DNA of 64,000 nucleotides, from positions 4,491,001 through 4,555,000 of the forward strand of contig JAYJMM010000004.1 of assembly GCA_037349105.1 (NCBI GenBank), read 5' to 3'. The notes under the pieces are model-generated. The model saw only the letters and a program-made list of their open reading frames with translations, was not told the origin of the DNA and searched no databases. The first letter of the stretch is position 1. Every line of letters starts with the position of its first letter. Shown one piece after another: positions 49,501-60,396 of the stretch. A program made the position numbers and the translations under genes. The stretch is from Limnomonas spitsbergensis. Its lineage: Eukaryota > Chlorophyta > Chlorophyceae > Chlamydomonadales.

Positions 49501-52500
49501 TAAGGGGTGGCCCTCAGTCTAGATCAGCTGCCTAGCTGGCTCCAGAGGGGAGGCCTGCTACCTGGCTGTAAGGAGTGGCCCTCAGTCTAGATCAGCTGCC
49601 TGGCTGGCTCCAGAGGGGAGGCCTGCTACCTGGCTGTAAGGGGTGGCCCTCAGTCTAGATCAGCTGCCTAGCTGGTTCCAGTGGGGAGGCCTGCTACCTG
49701 GCTGTAAGGAGTGGCCCTCAGTCTAGATCAGCTGCCTGGCTGGCTCCAGAGGGGAGGCCTGCTACCTGGCTGTAAGGAGTGGCCCTCAGTCTAGATCAGC
49801 TGCCTGGCTGGCTCCAGAGGGGAGGCCTGCTACCTGGCTGTAAGGGGTGGCCCTCAGTCTAGATCAGCTGCCTGGCTGGCTCCAGAGGGGAGGCCTGCTA
49901 CCTGGCTGTAAGGGGTGGCCCTCAGTCTAGATCAGCTGCCTGGCTGGCTCCAGTGGGGAGGCCTGCTACCTGGCTGTAAGGAGTGGCCCTCAGTCTAGAT
50001 CAGCTGCCTGGCTGGCTCCAGAGGGGAGGCCTGCTACCTGGCTGTAAGGAGTGGCCCTCAGTCTAGATCAGCTGCCTGGCTGGCTCCAGAGGGGAGGCCT
50101 GCTACCTGGCTGTAAGGGGTGGCCCTCAGTCTAGATCAGCTGCCTGGCTGGCTCCAGTGGGGAGGCCTGCTACCTGGCTGTAAGGAGTGGCCCTCAGTCT
50201 AGATCAGCTGCCTGGCTGGCTCCAGAGGGGAGGCCTGCTACCTGGCTGTAAGGAGTGGCCCTCAGTCTAGATCAGCTGCCTGGCTGGTTCCAGTGGGGAG
50301 GCCTGCTACCTGGCTGTAAGGGGTGGCCCTCAGTCTAGATCAGCTGCCTAGCTGGCTCCAGAGGGGAGGCCTGCTACCTGGCTGTAAGGGGTGGCCCTCA
50401 GTCTAGATCAGCTGCCTGGCTGGTTCCAGAGGGGAGGCCTGCTACCTGGCTGTAAGGGGTGGCCCTCAGTCTAGATCAGCTGCCTGGCTGGTTCCAGAGG
50501 GGAGGCCTGCTACCTGGCTGTAAGGGGTGGCCCTCAGTCTAGATCAGCTGCCTGGCTGGTTCCAGTGGGGAGGCCTGCTACCTGGCTGTAAGGGGTGGCC
50601 CTCAGTCTAGATCAGCTGCCTGGCTGGTTCCAGAGGGGAGGCCTGCTACCTGGCTGTAAGGAGTGGCCCTCAGTCTAGATCAGCTGCCTGGCTGGTTCCA
50701 GTGGGGAGGCCTGCTACCTGGCTGTAAGGGGTGGCCCTCAGTCTAGATCAGCTGCCTAGCTGGCTCCAGAGGGGAGGCCTGCTACCTGGCTGTAAGGAGT
50801 GGCCCTCAGTCTAGATCAGCTGCCTGGCTGGCTCCAGAGGGGAGGCCTGCTACCTGGCTGTAAGGGGTGGCCCTCAGTCTAGATCAGCTGCCTGGCTGGC
50901 TCCAGAGGGGAGGCCTGCTACCTGGCTGTAAGGGGTGGCCCTCAGTCTAGATCAGCTGCCTGGCTGGCTCCAGTGGGGAGGCCTGCTACCTGGCTGTAAG
51001 GAGTGGCCCTCAGTCTAGATCAGCTGCCTGGCTGGCTCCAGAGGGGAGGCCTGCTACCTGGCTGTAAGGAGTGGCCCTCAGTCTAGATCAGCTGCCTGGC
51101 TGGTTCCAGAGGGGAGGCCTGCTACCTGGCTGTAAGGGGTGGCCCTCAGTCTAGATCAGCTGCCTGGCTGGTTCCAGTGGGGAGGCCTGCTACCTGGCTG
51201 TAAGGGTTGGCCCTCAGTCTAGATCAGCTGCCTGGCTGGTTCCAGAGGGGAGGCCTGCTACCTGGCTGTAAGGAGTGGCCCTCAGTCTAGATCAGCTGCC
51301 TGGCTGGTTCCAGAGGGGAGGCCTGCTACCTGGCTGTAAGGAGTGGCCCTCAGTCTAGATCAGCTGCCTGGCTGATTCCAGAGGGGAGGCCTGCTACCTG
51401 GCTGTAAGGAGTGGCCCTCAGTCTAGATCAGCTGCCTGGCTGGCTCCAGAAGGGAGGCCTGCTTTGCACTTGCCCCTACGAGTGGCATTTGAGCGTTGCA
51501 GGCATGAGGTCTAGGTAGCAGGCGCCTTCGGTCTGCCTGATTCAGCCTGTTCCCCGGCCTGATTAAGTCAATCAACGCTCATCTTTTTTCATGGTTTTCA
51601 TCAGCTGTCTTGGCTGAATCCTTATCCCTAACCCCATCTCGGCTGGACCCTTCAACCCTTATCACTAACCCCATCATGGCTGGACACTGCAACCCTAAAC
51701 CCTAAACCCCGTATTGGCTGGACCTGCAACCCTAGACCCCGTCTTGGCTGGCCCCTTCAACCCTGACCCTGTTGGCTGGCCACTTCGACCCTTAACCCCG
51801 TCTTCGCTGGCCCCTTCAACCCTGACCCCGTCTTGGCTGACCCTTCAACCCTAAACCCCGTCTTGGCAGGCCCCTTCAACCCTGACCCCGTCTTGGCTGG
51901 CCCCTTCAACCCTAAACCCTAACCACCGTCTTGGCTGGCCGCTTCAACCCTAAACCCTAAACCCCCTGTGGCCTTCAGGAGCTCATGGCCACAAAGAAGC
52001 TGACCATGAGTGTCATGAACGCCATCAAGGTCCTGGCTAAGGTGGAGGAGGCAAACCAGATTGGCAGGGTGCTGCCGCCAGACGCGTTTTACAACCAGCT
52101 GATCAGGTGAGAGGGGGAAGGGGTTTGTGTGTGTGTTTGTTTAGGGAGAAGGGAGGCAGGAATCATAGGATGGCGATACCAGGACTCTCCCCAGGCGGTC
52201 CTGAGCTGCACCTGGCCATGGCTGTGGCAATGGGACATGGGCCGATGGGTCTGATGAAGGCGTGCTGCCTTGCTTTTCAAAACTCTGGCCAACCCACCGG
52301 TTAAAGATTCCGACAGAAGCCTGAAGCCAACATCCTAGACAAGGTCATCATTTTTTTCTTATTTACATGCATATTTTAGTTTGGCGTACCGACCCTGTTC
52401 TTGTTTTACATGATGCTTTTGTCCCTGCCGTAGTGACAAGATGGACGTGCAGGACCACTACACCGCTTGGCGCCAGACCAGTGACATGCCCTCCTGCAAG

Positions 52501-55500
52501 CGCCATGGGGGCGACGGGCCATTCTCCTTCTGCAGGTGCGTCTCCGCTGGGGTTGTGGGAGGCGGGGGCCCCGCTTGCTCTCGCGTGAAGCTGTGTATGA
52601 AGATCAGCATGGTAGCTGGGGTTCTTGCTTATAAGCTTGATCCATATCTTCCTATTTGGGGCTGATCATTAGCTGGGGCCATATCTGTGTGACAGCTACT
52701 GGGATCCCTAGCTGCGTGCACGTACCATCTCGATATTTGTCAATGTGGGACTGCGTGTTTGAATTTCTTGCCTGCGGCTGCTGGACCCGGCTTGCCTTCC
52801 TCAAAAGAGGTCAGTCCCCTGCCCCCACTGTCACCTCCTCTGTCTGCCTGCCTGCCTCCCTGCGCGCAGCTATCCCTTCCTGCTCGACCCGCGAGCCAAG
52901 AGCAACCTGCTGCACATTGAGGCACGCTTCCAGATGGAGCAGGTAGGCAGCCGATAGACACATTCACACAAAATGTCACACATATAGAGGACAGCAGTGC
53001 CTTCCTGCCTTTCTTTTAGCTGTTTCGTTTGTCTTGTATTTCTTCAGACGGTACCTGTAGAAGCAGCTGCCCTCCTGGGTCTTTGATGCTTATCTGTTCA
53101 GCGGCTAGCTCTGCATTCTACTTTGACGCATGCTGTGGACCTGGATTGGCTCCATGCAGACTGTGGCCCGGGCACGCATGGAGCAGCAGCTGCATGGGGG
53201 CTCGTCCCGGCACCGCTCCGAGGCGGATTTGGCCCTGGTCCTCGTCAAAACCAGCTTGGCAAGCAGCAACTCGTTTGGAGGGCCCAGCAGCAGCGGGGGC
53301 AACGGCGACAGCAGGACCAAATCTATACGGAAGACCAAAGGTGAGGAGCGTGGCGGGAGCTGTATAGCGCAGAGGAGTTAAATGGCTAGGAGGCTGTCAT
53401 TCATAAACAGACATTGTAATTGTGAAGGCTGTTTCGAGGCTAGAAGTGTTGCACCCCGATCCAGCAGGGCTGATGTCATCAGATTGAGGGGTTCGTTAAT
53501 GGCGGCCGAGGCTAGCTAGGTCTTTCCTACCCTTCAGCAGTAAGGCCTGTCCTCCTCTTCGGCAAGGCCTACCCTGCTCCTGAGCGACACCCCTTTGTTG
53601 CCCTGTTGCAGAGAAAGGCCTGCGGGCGCTGCTGGTGGGACTCTTCCGCAGCTCATCCAGTCGGTCACAAAGCGATGTTACCCGGGCAGTGGACCAGATG
53701 GCTGCCTCAACAGATTCGTTCAGTGTGAGTGGCCGTCTGGCCAGAGGTTTTTAGCCGGACAGGTACAAATCACTGTCAGCCTCAGCCAGAGTGGATATCC
53801 CGGCACCATGCGTGCCTGCATGCAATGTCAGGATTCACCTCACACCATGCAGCAGCACTGCACCGTATACACACACACTCGCTCAGACCTGATGTGAAGC
53901 AATGCAGCCTCACCCCCTGTCCCGGCACCTTGTCTCTCTCCCCTCCCTCCAAACACCTTCTACACAGCACCTGCATGATGTGGAGCACTGAAGCCTCACC
54001 CCTGGCCCTAGCCCTCCCCTCGCAGCTCCCGCCACATAGCACCTGCATGATGTGGAGCACTGAAGCCTCACCCCTGGCCCTAGCCCTCCCCTCCCCTCGC
54101 AGCTCCCGCTACACAGCACCTGCATGATGTAGAGCACAGAAGCCTCACCCCTGGCCCTAGCCCTCCCCTCCCCTTGCAGCTCCCGCTACACAGCACCTGC
54201 ATGATGTGGAGCACTGAAGCCTCACCCCTGGCCCTAGCCCTCCCCTCCCCTCGCAGCTCCCGCTACACAGCACCTGCATGATGTGGAGCACTGAAGCCTC
54301 ACCCCTGGCCCTAGCCCTCCCCTCCCCTCGCAGCTCCCGCTACACAGCACCTGCATGATGTGGAGCACTGAAGCCTCACCCCTGGCCCTAGCCCCTCCCC
54401 TCGCAGCTCCCGCTACACAGCACCTGCATGATGTGGAGCACAGAAGCCTCACCCCTGGCCCTCCCTTCTCCCTCGCAGCTCCCGCTACACAGCACCTGCA
54501 TGATGTGGAGCACTGAAGCCTCAACCCTGGCCCTAGCCCTCCCCTCCCCTCGCAGCTCCCGCTACACAGCACCTGCATGATGTAGAGCACAGAAGCCTCA
54601 CCCCTGGCCCTAGCCCTCCCCCCTCCCACGCAGCTCCCGCTACACAGCACCTGCATGATGTGGAGCACTGAAGTCTCACCCCTGGCCCTCCCTTCTCCCT
54701 CGCAGCTCCCCCTACACAGCACCTGCATGATGTGGAGCACTGAAGTCTCACCCCTGGCCCTCCCTTCTCCCTCGCAGCTCCCGCTACACAGCACCTGCAT
54801 GATGTGGAGCACTGAAGTCTCACCCCTGGCCCTCCCTTCTCCCTCGCAGCTCCCGCTACACAGCACCTGCATGATGTGGAGCACTGAAGTCTCACCCCTG
54901 GCCCTCCCTTCTCCCTCGCAGCTCCCGCTACACAGCACCTGCATGATGTGGAGCACTGAAGTCTCACCCCTGGCCCTCCCTTCTCCCTCGCAGCTCCCGC
55001 TACACAGCACCTGCATGATGTGGAGCACTGAAGTCTCACCCCTGGCCCTCCCTTCTCCCTCGCAGCTCCCGCTACCCAGCAACTGCACAATGCCCGGGAC
55101 ACACAGCGACATGTGCATCGTGCGGGTGCGGCGCAACCACCTCGTGGACGATGCGCTCACTGAGATCAGCCGCCAGCTACAGTGCGACCTGTTCAAGCCG
55201 TTGCGCGTGCACTTCATCGGCGAGGAGGGCATCGACGCGGGCGGCGTCAAGAAGGAGTTCTTCCAGCTGCTGGTGACGCAGCTGCTGTCGCCGGACTATG
55301 GCATGCTGGCGCACCAGGCAGATTCCAACACTTACTGGTGAGTGCATGGGGCAGGCGGGGACCGTTGCTTTGGGCCTAGGGCGCTTCAGATGCGATTTGG
55401 CCTCGTCACGGCATGCAGCAGGGCGGCCAGGTGCCTCAAAAGCCCTGCTGCTTGGGCTTCGAGGTTCCACGTCCACATTGCATTCAGCATTCCAAATCCA

Positions 55501-58500
55501 AAATTAGGAATACAGCAGTAACTAACTGAGCAGACCATGTACTCCAGAACTAATTAATCCGTCTATTATCTTCTGTGTGGTTGTCAGCATTAGGCCGGTC
55601 CAGGTGATGTCCCATCAGCCCATTGGTAGCTGCCTGGCTGCCTGCCAATGAGGCTCGGGGGTAATGCAGAAGAAACACTCCATAGGGTACTGGTTGTATG
55701 GCTGTTCAAGGGTTCATGTCTGCCCTTTCGCTTTCCGTCCTAGTGTATCAAGTGCCTGTACCCTTTTACGGGCACATGTCCCATGCATCAAATGTGATGC
55801 TCTGATGGACTGTAAAAACTTCCCAAAACTTCACGTAGAGAAAGCTCTGTCTTCCAGAATACCCGGGATAGCGAGTCGAGCGACCGTGCTGTCCTCGCCC
55901 TACCTTGTCACTTTGAAAGGCTGCCCCAGCTATGTCACATAACATCTCTGGGCCTTGCTCAAAAGGAAAAGGGCAGCCCGAATTAAGCCCCAGATATGTA
56001 AGGCGTCCCGTACTGATGATTAGCTAGCACGCTGCGCTCAGCCCTCGCTCCTTGCTCTCCTGATAAGCTCAGATGCGCTCGTTCAATCTCCTGATAAGCT
56101 CAGCCTGCTTCATACTTACTTTAACCCCCCATCAGGTTTGACGCCCACAGCTTGGAGGGTGTGGAGCAGTACATGCTCCTTGGCCTCATCCTGGGGCTTG
56201 CCGTGTACAACCGTGTACTGCTGGATTTCCCGCTGCCGTTGGCGCTGTACAAGAAGCTGCTGGGCCTGCCGGTGGGGCTTCGAGACCTGGAGGACATGCA
56301 GCCCACCTACGGCAGGAGCTTGAGGCAGCTTCTGCAGGTGCGTGGGGGCAATGTACATTTGCTTTGCCATCCCTCGTAATTAACGTTATTTGGGGTTAAG
56401 GGACAAACGAATATACTAATTATCGATTTTGAATGCCAGATTTCAGTCAGAATTTAAGAGTTTGGGTCAAAAGTTTGCCCTGAGGGCAGCTTTAGAATAA
56501 ATCATTTTCCCATACCCGAGGGAAGGCAAATCAGATCTACGGTTATGCGGGCGATGCCAATGGTGCGACTTTGGGGAGGGGCATGTCCCACTGAGCTGCT
56601 TTCGAAGAGCAGCAAGTGTGAGTAAGAGCAGCCATCACGCCATCCCATGTGCATGGGCCCCTAGGCCTGGCATTTAAAGTTCCCCCGCCCTGGGCATCCC
56701 CCTGACTCCCTGCCCTCGGCCACTCCCCGCCCTGGGCGTCTCCCTGACTCCCTGCCCTCGGCCACTCCCTGCCCTGGGCATCCCCCTGACTCCCTGCCCT
56801 CGGCCACTCCCCGCCCTGGGCGTCTCTCTGACTCCCTGCCCTCGGCCACTCCCCGCCCTGGGCGTCTCCCTGACTCCCTGCCCTCGGCCACTCCCCGCCC
56901 TGGGCGTCTCCCTGACTCCCTGCCCTCGGCCACTCCCCGCCCTGGGCGTCTCCCTGACTCCCTGCCCTCGGCCACTCCCTGCCCTAGGCATCTCCCTGAC
57001 TCCCTGCCCTCGGCCCCTTCCGCCCTTTGCCTGTACGTGACCGTCCTTTGCTTGCCTGTAGTACGATGGGCCACCTGGAACTATTGAGGACGTCTTCTGC
57101 GTCAACTTCAGCGTGGAGGTAGAGAAGTTTGGAGAGCGGCGGGTGGTGGAGCTCGTACCCAACGGGGACAGCATCCCCGTCACGGAGGAGAACCGACTAG
57201 AGTGAGTGGGGTATAAGACATATACCTGACAGGCGAAGGGTTTGGAGGACTCCTAGGGGCAGCCTGATGATGCACTGCCCACTAACCCAGTGCAGCTTAT
57301 CGCAGCCTGAATTCATCTTGGAGGGTGCTTGAACTGGTCGATCACCTGGCCAAGCTTACGAACGTCTGTGAATCAAACCGCATCAGACATGGACGAAATT
57401 CAACACATGTGTGCATATTCTCTTGCTTGTCTCGTGTCTGGTATGGATTCAAATGCCATAGCTCACATCTGGGTTTCTCCCACTTGCTTTCCCTCAGCTG
57501 TTTGTTTTCCACCTTTCACCCCCATCAGGTATGTGGAGGCCGTGGTGGATTTCATGCTTAATGGGAGTATCAAGAAGCAGTTCCAGGCCTTCTCCGAGGG
57601 TTTCCGCATCCTGTGTGACGGCCCTGCGACGCGGCTGTTCAACGCTCAGGTGAGGGCACACAACAGTTTCAGCCACAAACTACACGGGCTGCTCAGGAGG
57701 CTCTTGGGGTGGGCTTTATCCGTCGCTATCTCCCGCCCCATGCGCTTCCCCTTGCCCCCCCCACCTCCTCATCCTCCTCAGGGTGACTTGAGGTCCTGTG
57801 GACCTCTTATTCTCGAGGATGTTGAATGAAGCATGTCGCGATTAAGGCTTGAATGGCTTGGGGATATGACGCTGCATTTAGCTGAAAGGGATTTGCGGGT
57901 TCTCCAGGCTATGAGGCATAAAAGGGATTCTCCTTGCGTACTGTTTCGATCTGCCTGGCTGTGCGTCGGCCAGGAAGTGCTGAGCAGGGTCAGGGGAGCC
58001 ACGGGCTTCCCATGCCTGCTGCCAGGACTCATGTCAGTGACGTTGCACCTCTGGGCCCTGCTTAAAAAGGCTTGGCCGCGTGGGTGCCTAACTTCAGGGT
58101 ACATGCTATGCCCACTGCATGGAAAATAACTTCAGAAGTCATGAGGCGATGATTTAGGAAGCCACGTAGCTGTGGGCATGCTACCATGCAACTCAAATTT
58201 ACCTGAGCCTCCCACTCCTTCTTCCTGTGGCTGGTATTCTGTTGGTGGAGGTGTGAATGTGCGTGCTTGCAAGCCTGCTGACCGTCGCTGCTCCCTCTGC
58301 TCAGGAGCTTGAGCGCCTGGTTTGCGGCAATCCCAACCTTGACTTTGACGCCCTCCAGCACAACGCCAAGTATGAGGGGGGATACCTGCCCAGCACTCCG
58401 GTGAGACTATACCTGAGCGGCCTGATCCCCTACAGGATGCCCCCACTTGCATGACCTGCTGTTTGCTTATGACTCGTATTTGCGTGTTGAACGTGGACTG

Positions 58501-59112
58501 AGTGGCGGAGGCAGAGGGCCAGAAAGCTTCTCGGCGTGATATACACACCCCTGATACATACGGTAGAGGGTCGAAAAGCATTTGTATGCTGTTAAGTTTG
58601 TTTGGAATTGCTTGCCATGCTGACCCTTTGGGATTCGGGATCTACATGAGCAATGAAGCCGTGACTCCCTAGATGCATGTGCATGGACTTGCTGCTGCAA
58701 TGGGCCGCAGCGTCCATGCCTTCTGCCCTCCTTCTATTATTTGTATGAAGCTGTTAGTGACAATCAGCGGCTACGTCGGCCCTATCTTGGCCTCGATCAG
58801 TGGTAACTCCTAAGAATCTCCTCTGCCTCACTTCAGGTTGTGCAGTGGCTGTGGGACATTGTGCGAAATGAGCTGAGCCTCGAGGAGAAGAAGAAGTTCC
58901 TCAAGTTCTTCACCGGCAGCGACCGCTCACCTATTGGCGGCTTGGGCACCTTACGATGCATCCTGCAACGAAACGGCTGTGACTCAAGCAAGCTTCCCAC
59001 TAGCCACACGTGCTTCAACACCTTGCTTCTTCCCGAGTATGCATCCCGGGACAAGCTGTTGCGTCTCCTCAGGGTGGCCATTACATGCTGTACTGGCTTT
59101 GGCCTGGAATGA
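37571..59112 (+). CDS. RCC1-repeat, UBA and HECT domain E3 ubiquitin ligase (24 exons, 1319 aa)
   Basis: Exons: 37571-37757, 37923-38166, 38351-38579, 42851-43116, 43352-43664, 44000-44131, 44485-44679, 44921-45048, 45640-45724, 46048-46187, 46422-46482, 47476-47667, 47869-47952, 51979-52106, 52434-52535, 52870-52942, 53160-53340, 53612-53724, 55066-55337, 56136-56337, 57062-57201, 57529-57649, 58305-58400, 58837-59112; total 3960 nt. RCC1 repeats (~residues 60-310) include YVCGSNRFGQLG, LYTWGTNSKGQTGHG and VFAWGANLVGQLGLGD. A UBA-like helix bundle (~330-370, LSMLEMGIPKPQAELALEE) follows. A second RCC1 block comes next (VFSWGDNSCGALGRGD). The HECT domain starts near 955 (VRRNHLVDDALTEISRQLQC) and includes FIGEEGIDAGGVKKEFFQLL. 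It has the catalytic Cys at 1287 in HTCFNTLLLPEY and ends GFGLE. HERC-type ligases transfer ubiquitin through the HECT Cys. Intron 3 (38580-42850) has a GC donor; introns 13 and 18 are minisatellite-filled. Confidence 0.93.
38810..42830. repeat. ~20-bp C-rich minisatellite, ~4 kb, in GC-AG intron 3 of the HECT ligase
   Basis: The unit is CTCATCCGCCTGTGCCCCCC with variants (CATCATCCGCCTGTGCCCC, GTCCCCACTCATCCGCC, ATCTTCCGCC). Roughly 195 units of 18-21 bp. Internal higher-order structure is visible: a run of eight GTCCCCACTCATCCGCCT units occurs at about 39470-39610 and again at about 41510-41650 in the same variant context. Open frames over 1400 codons long exist in all three forward frames because units lack stops and vary in length; these are not genes. 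Confidence 0.97.
46540..47345. repeat. ~27-bp minisatellite in intron 11 of the HECT ligase
   Basis: The unit is GTAGTGCCAGCAGGGGGCCA + GGACCT, period 26-28 bp, about 30 copies. It fills most of intron 11 (46483-47475). Minus-strand open frames here are repeat artefacts. Confidence 0.95.
47990..51462. repeat. 68-bp minisatellite, ~51 copies, in intron 13 of the HECT ligase
   Basis: The unit begins CTCAGTCTAGATCAGCTGCC and includes GGGAGGCCTGCTACCTGGCT + GTAAGG. The period is exactly 68 bp. Copies differ at a few linked sites: GGCTCC/GGTTCC, AGAGGGG/AGTGGGG, AAGGGGT/AAGGAGT, CTGGC/CTAGC. These variants form a mosaic pattern typical of unequal exchange. Every unit contains GGCTGTAAGG, a possible cryptic 5' splice site. 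Confidence 0.98.
51605..51968. repeat. CTTGGCTGGCCCCTTCAACC repeat with telomere-like CCCTAAA units
   Basis: Degenerate ~30-bp units of CTTGGCTGGCCCCTTCAACC + CTGACCCCGT lead up to the exon 14 acceptor. CCCTAAACCCTAAACC-type strings occur near 51692-51709, 51909-51923 and 51947-51966. These match the plant-type telomere repeat (TTTAGGG) on the opposite strand. Confidence 0.8.
53935..55065. repeat. 70-78-bp tandem repeat of a splice-acceptor/exon junction, ~15 copies
   Basis: Units contain CCTCGCAGCTCCCGCTACAC followed by AGCACCTGCATGATGTGGAG. The last unit boundary is the real acceptor of exon 19 (CTCGCAG at 55059-55065). The exon opens CTCCCGCTACCCAGCAACTG, a diverged copy of the same sequence. 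The last six units are 72 bp long and open in the HECT reading frame. The array occupies intron 18 (53725-55065). Confidence 0.93.
55575..55660 (-). repeat. Dispersed SINE-like element, copy 5 (truncated)
   Basis: On the minus strand it reads CCAATGGGCTGATGGGACAT then CACCTGGACCGGCCTAATGC, matching the 5' half of the copy at 28535. In intron 19 of the HECT ligase. Confidence 0.5.
55770..55825 (+). repeat. Short dispersed repeat (second copy at 63855-63897)
   Basis: TGTCCCATGCATCAAATGTG then ATGCTCTGATGGACTGTA is shared with 63855-63897 with about three substitutions, same orientation. Both copies are outside exons. Confidence 0.65.
56440..56545 (+). repeat. Second dispersed repeat family, copy B
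   Basis: Matches 28790-28895. The shared end block is ACCCGAGGGAAGGCAAATCA + GATCTAC. In intron 20 of the HECT ligase. Confidence 0.5.
56690..57015. repeat. 42-bp minisatellite, ~8 copies, in intron 20 of the HECT ligase
   Basis: The unit is CCCTGGGCGTCTCCCTGACT + CCCTGCCCTCGGCCACTCCCCG, exact 42-bp period, ending ~50 bp before the acceptor of exon 21. Because 42 is divisible by three, it makes an artefactual repeat ORF on the minus strand. Confidence 0.95.
58037..58085. repeat. Short dispersed repeat, copy B
   Basis: GACGTTGCACCTCTGGGCCC and GCTTGGCCGCG match 19590-19640. In intron 22 of the HECT ligase. Confidence 0.6.
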
Positions 59113-59749
59113 GTGCCGTCAACTGGGCAGCGTTGTTATCGTTGGAGTCGTCCTCTTGCCCCCGGGACGCCTCCAGCACCTTCCAACCTTGACATGATAC
59201 AGGAATCTTGCTTACATACTGAGACCTACTATCACACTTTGAAAAACACAAGCTTGCACAACAATGAGTGTCGGGCGCCCACCTATTTTATGCATGGCCC
59301 ATAGGTGTAACGCCAATGATTAATGAGTGTCAGTCCAGTTACCATTTGAAAACAAATTTTAAACTATCTACTGGTAGTTGACGTATAAATATTTGCCATT
59401 TAATATTCTACTAATTACGGTGCCGGATGATGAGTTGTTCTTTCCTCGTAGATAACGGCATTGAGGATCCAGATTGGGCCATATATCCCTGTGATGTAAG
59501 CAACATCCCATTCAAGCACTTCCTAGCCAGAAATCAATGTGGTGAGAGCCACGGTCGTTGCCTCTTAATTTGAAAGCCAGCTGACAGATTAGCCTTTGGG
59601 CATGAATCTACAAGCCTGTCGCAACAGTACCATTACTGCCCATGAAGCTTCCATGTCCTCCACATGCCTCAAGGGTGTCAGAAGGAAGAAGTCCTCCTCA
59701 AAGTGCCTCCTGATTACCCCGTGATAACAGGATTATAGCCTGCATGTGA
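59113..59749. other. Convergent intergenic region HECT ligase/bS21
   Basis: 637 bp between two 3' ends. A TGTAA motif near 59306 could be the ligase polyadenylation signal. Nothing else is supported. Confidence 0.5.
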
Positions 59750-60196
59750 TCATACAATCAAAAATTTAGTCATGGGAGGAAGCAGTACAACATGGAATTG
59801 GGTCAGCAATGTAGGCATGACACTGCCCATGCAGCATGGCATGGCAGCGCGTATTCCGTACTTGATGTGCTTCCGTTTGGCCAGCCAGTAAACCTTCTGT
59901 GTAATGATTCGCCCCACGGCCTTGTTGTGGGACGCCCTCATATTAAAGAACTTCCTTTCACTGGGATTCAAATGATGGTCTCGTTTGCGCGTTTCCTTGG
60001 GCAGATCAGCCTCTGAGCATTTCCGTCTCAGTGAAGCTAGAGCTGCTTCCACATTATTATCTTTTACTTGTACTGAAACGGCGTAAGTTCGCGCCGTGGA
60101 GCTGCTGAGCGTAGGAATGGAAGCTGCGACCCTAACACTCTGCAAGACGGATCCTAAATATTTTGACAACGAAATAACTTGAGTCGAAGCACACAT
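59750..60196 (-). CDS. Organellar ribosomal protein bS21
   Basis: Single exon, 148 aa. Residues ~1-45 are Ser/Thr/Ala/Arg-rich without acids, consistent with an organelle-targeting presequence (VRVAASIPTLSSSTARTYAV). The bS21 fold follows: VQVKDNNVEAALASLRRKCS then EADLPKETRKRDHHLNPSER. The basic tail shows KAVGRIITQKVYWLAKRKH. bS21 sits on the small-subunit platform and helps initiation in bacterial-type ribosomes. About 35 extra hydrophobic residues follow the basic tail, which is unusual for the family. They may mean that the real 3' end is formed by an unrecognised intron. Mitochondrion versus plastid cannot be decided. It diverges from TTC4. Confidence 0.82.
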   Translation of the reverse strand: MCASTQVISLSKYLGSVLQSVRVAASIPTLSSSTARTYAVSVQVKDNNVEAALASLRRKCSEADLPKETRKRDHHLNPSERKFFNMRASHNKAVGRIITQKVYWLAKRKHIKYGIRAAMPCCMGSVMPTLLTQFHVVLLPPMTKFLIV

Positions 60197-60396
60197 GATC
60201 ACTGAGCCTGCTCCACACGCTGATGTTACAACAAAGACTAACCCTGTCTTGCAGGTTCAACGATTGCGAGTGTGTCCAAGTGTGGCTTTGATGGCTTCAC
60301 ACAGTATCAGACCGAGTGGCGCCTGGTAACACTACTTCGGCCGACGATTAGACGCTCGCCCAGAGAGTTCTCCCCCTAGTTCATTTAAAATTTAAC
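60197..60396. promoter_or_regulatory. Divergent bS21/TTC4 promoter region
   Basis: Only 200 bp separate the two start codons, so this is a compact bidirectional promoter. No specific box recognised. Confidence 0.55.

Noticed and set aside
48000..51460. CRISPR or centromeric satellite
   Set aside because: No unique spacers, and the array is bounded by exons of one gene, so an intronic minisatellite is the simpler reading.
54234..55250. 338-codon minus-strand open frame
   Set aside because: It is the antisense reading of the 70-78-bp array and of HECT exon 19, with no homology beyond the repeat.
56661..57183. Minus-strand open frames of 137 and 169 codons
   Set aside because: Antisense of the 42-bp array (period divisible by three) and of HECT exon 21.
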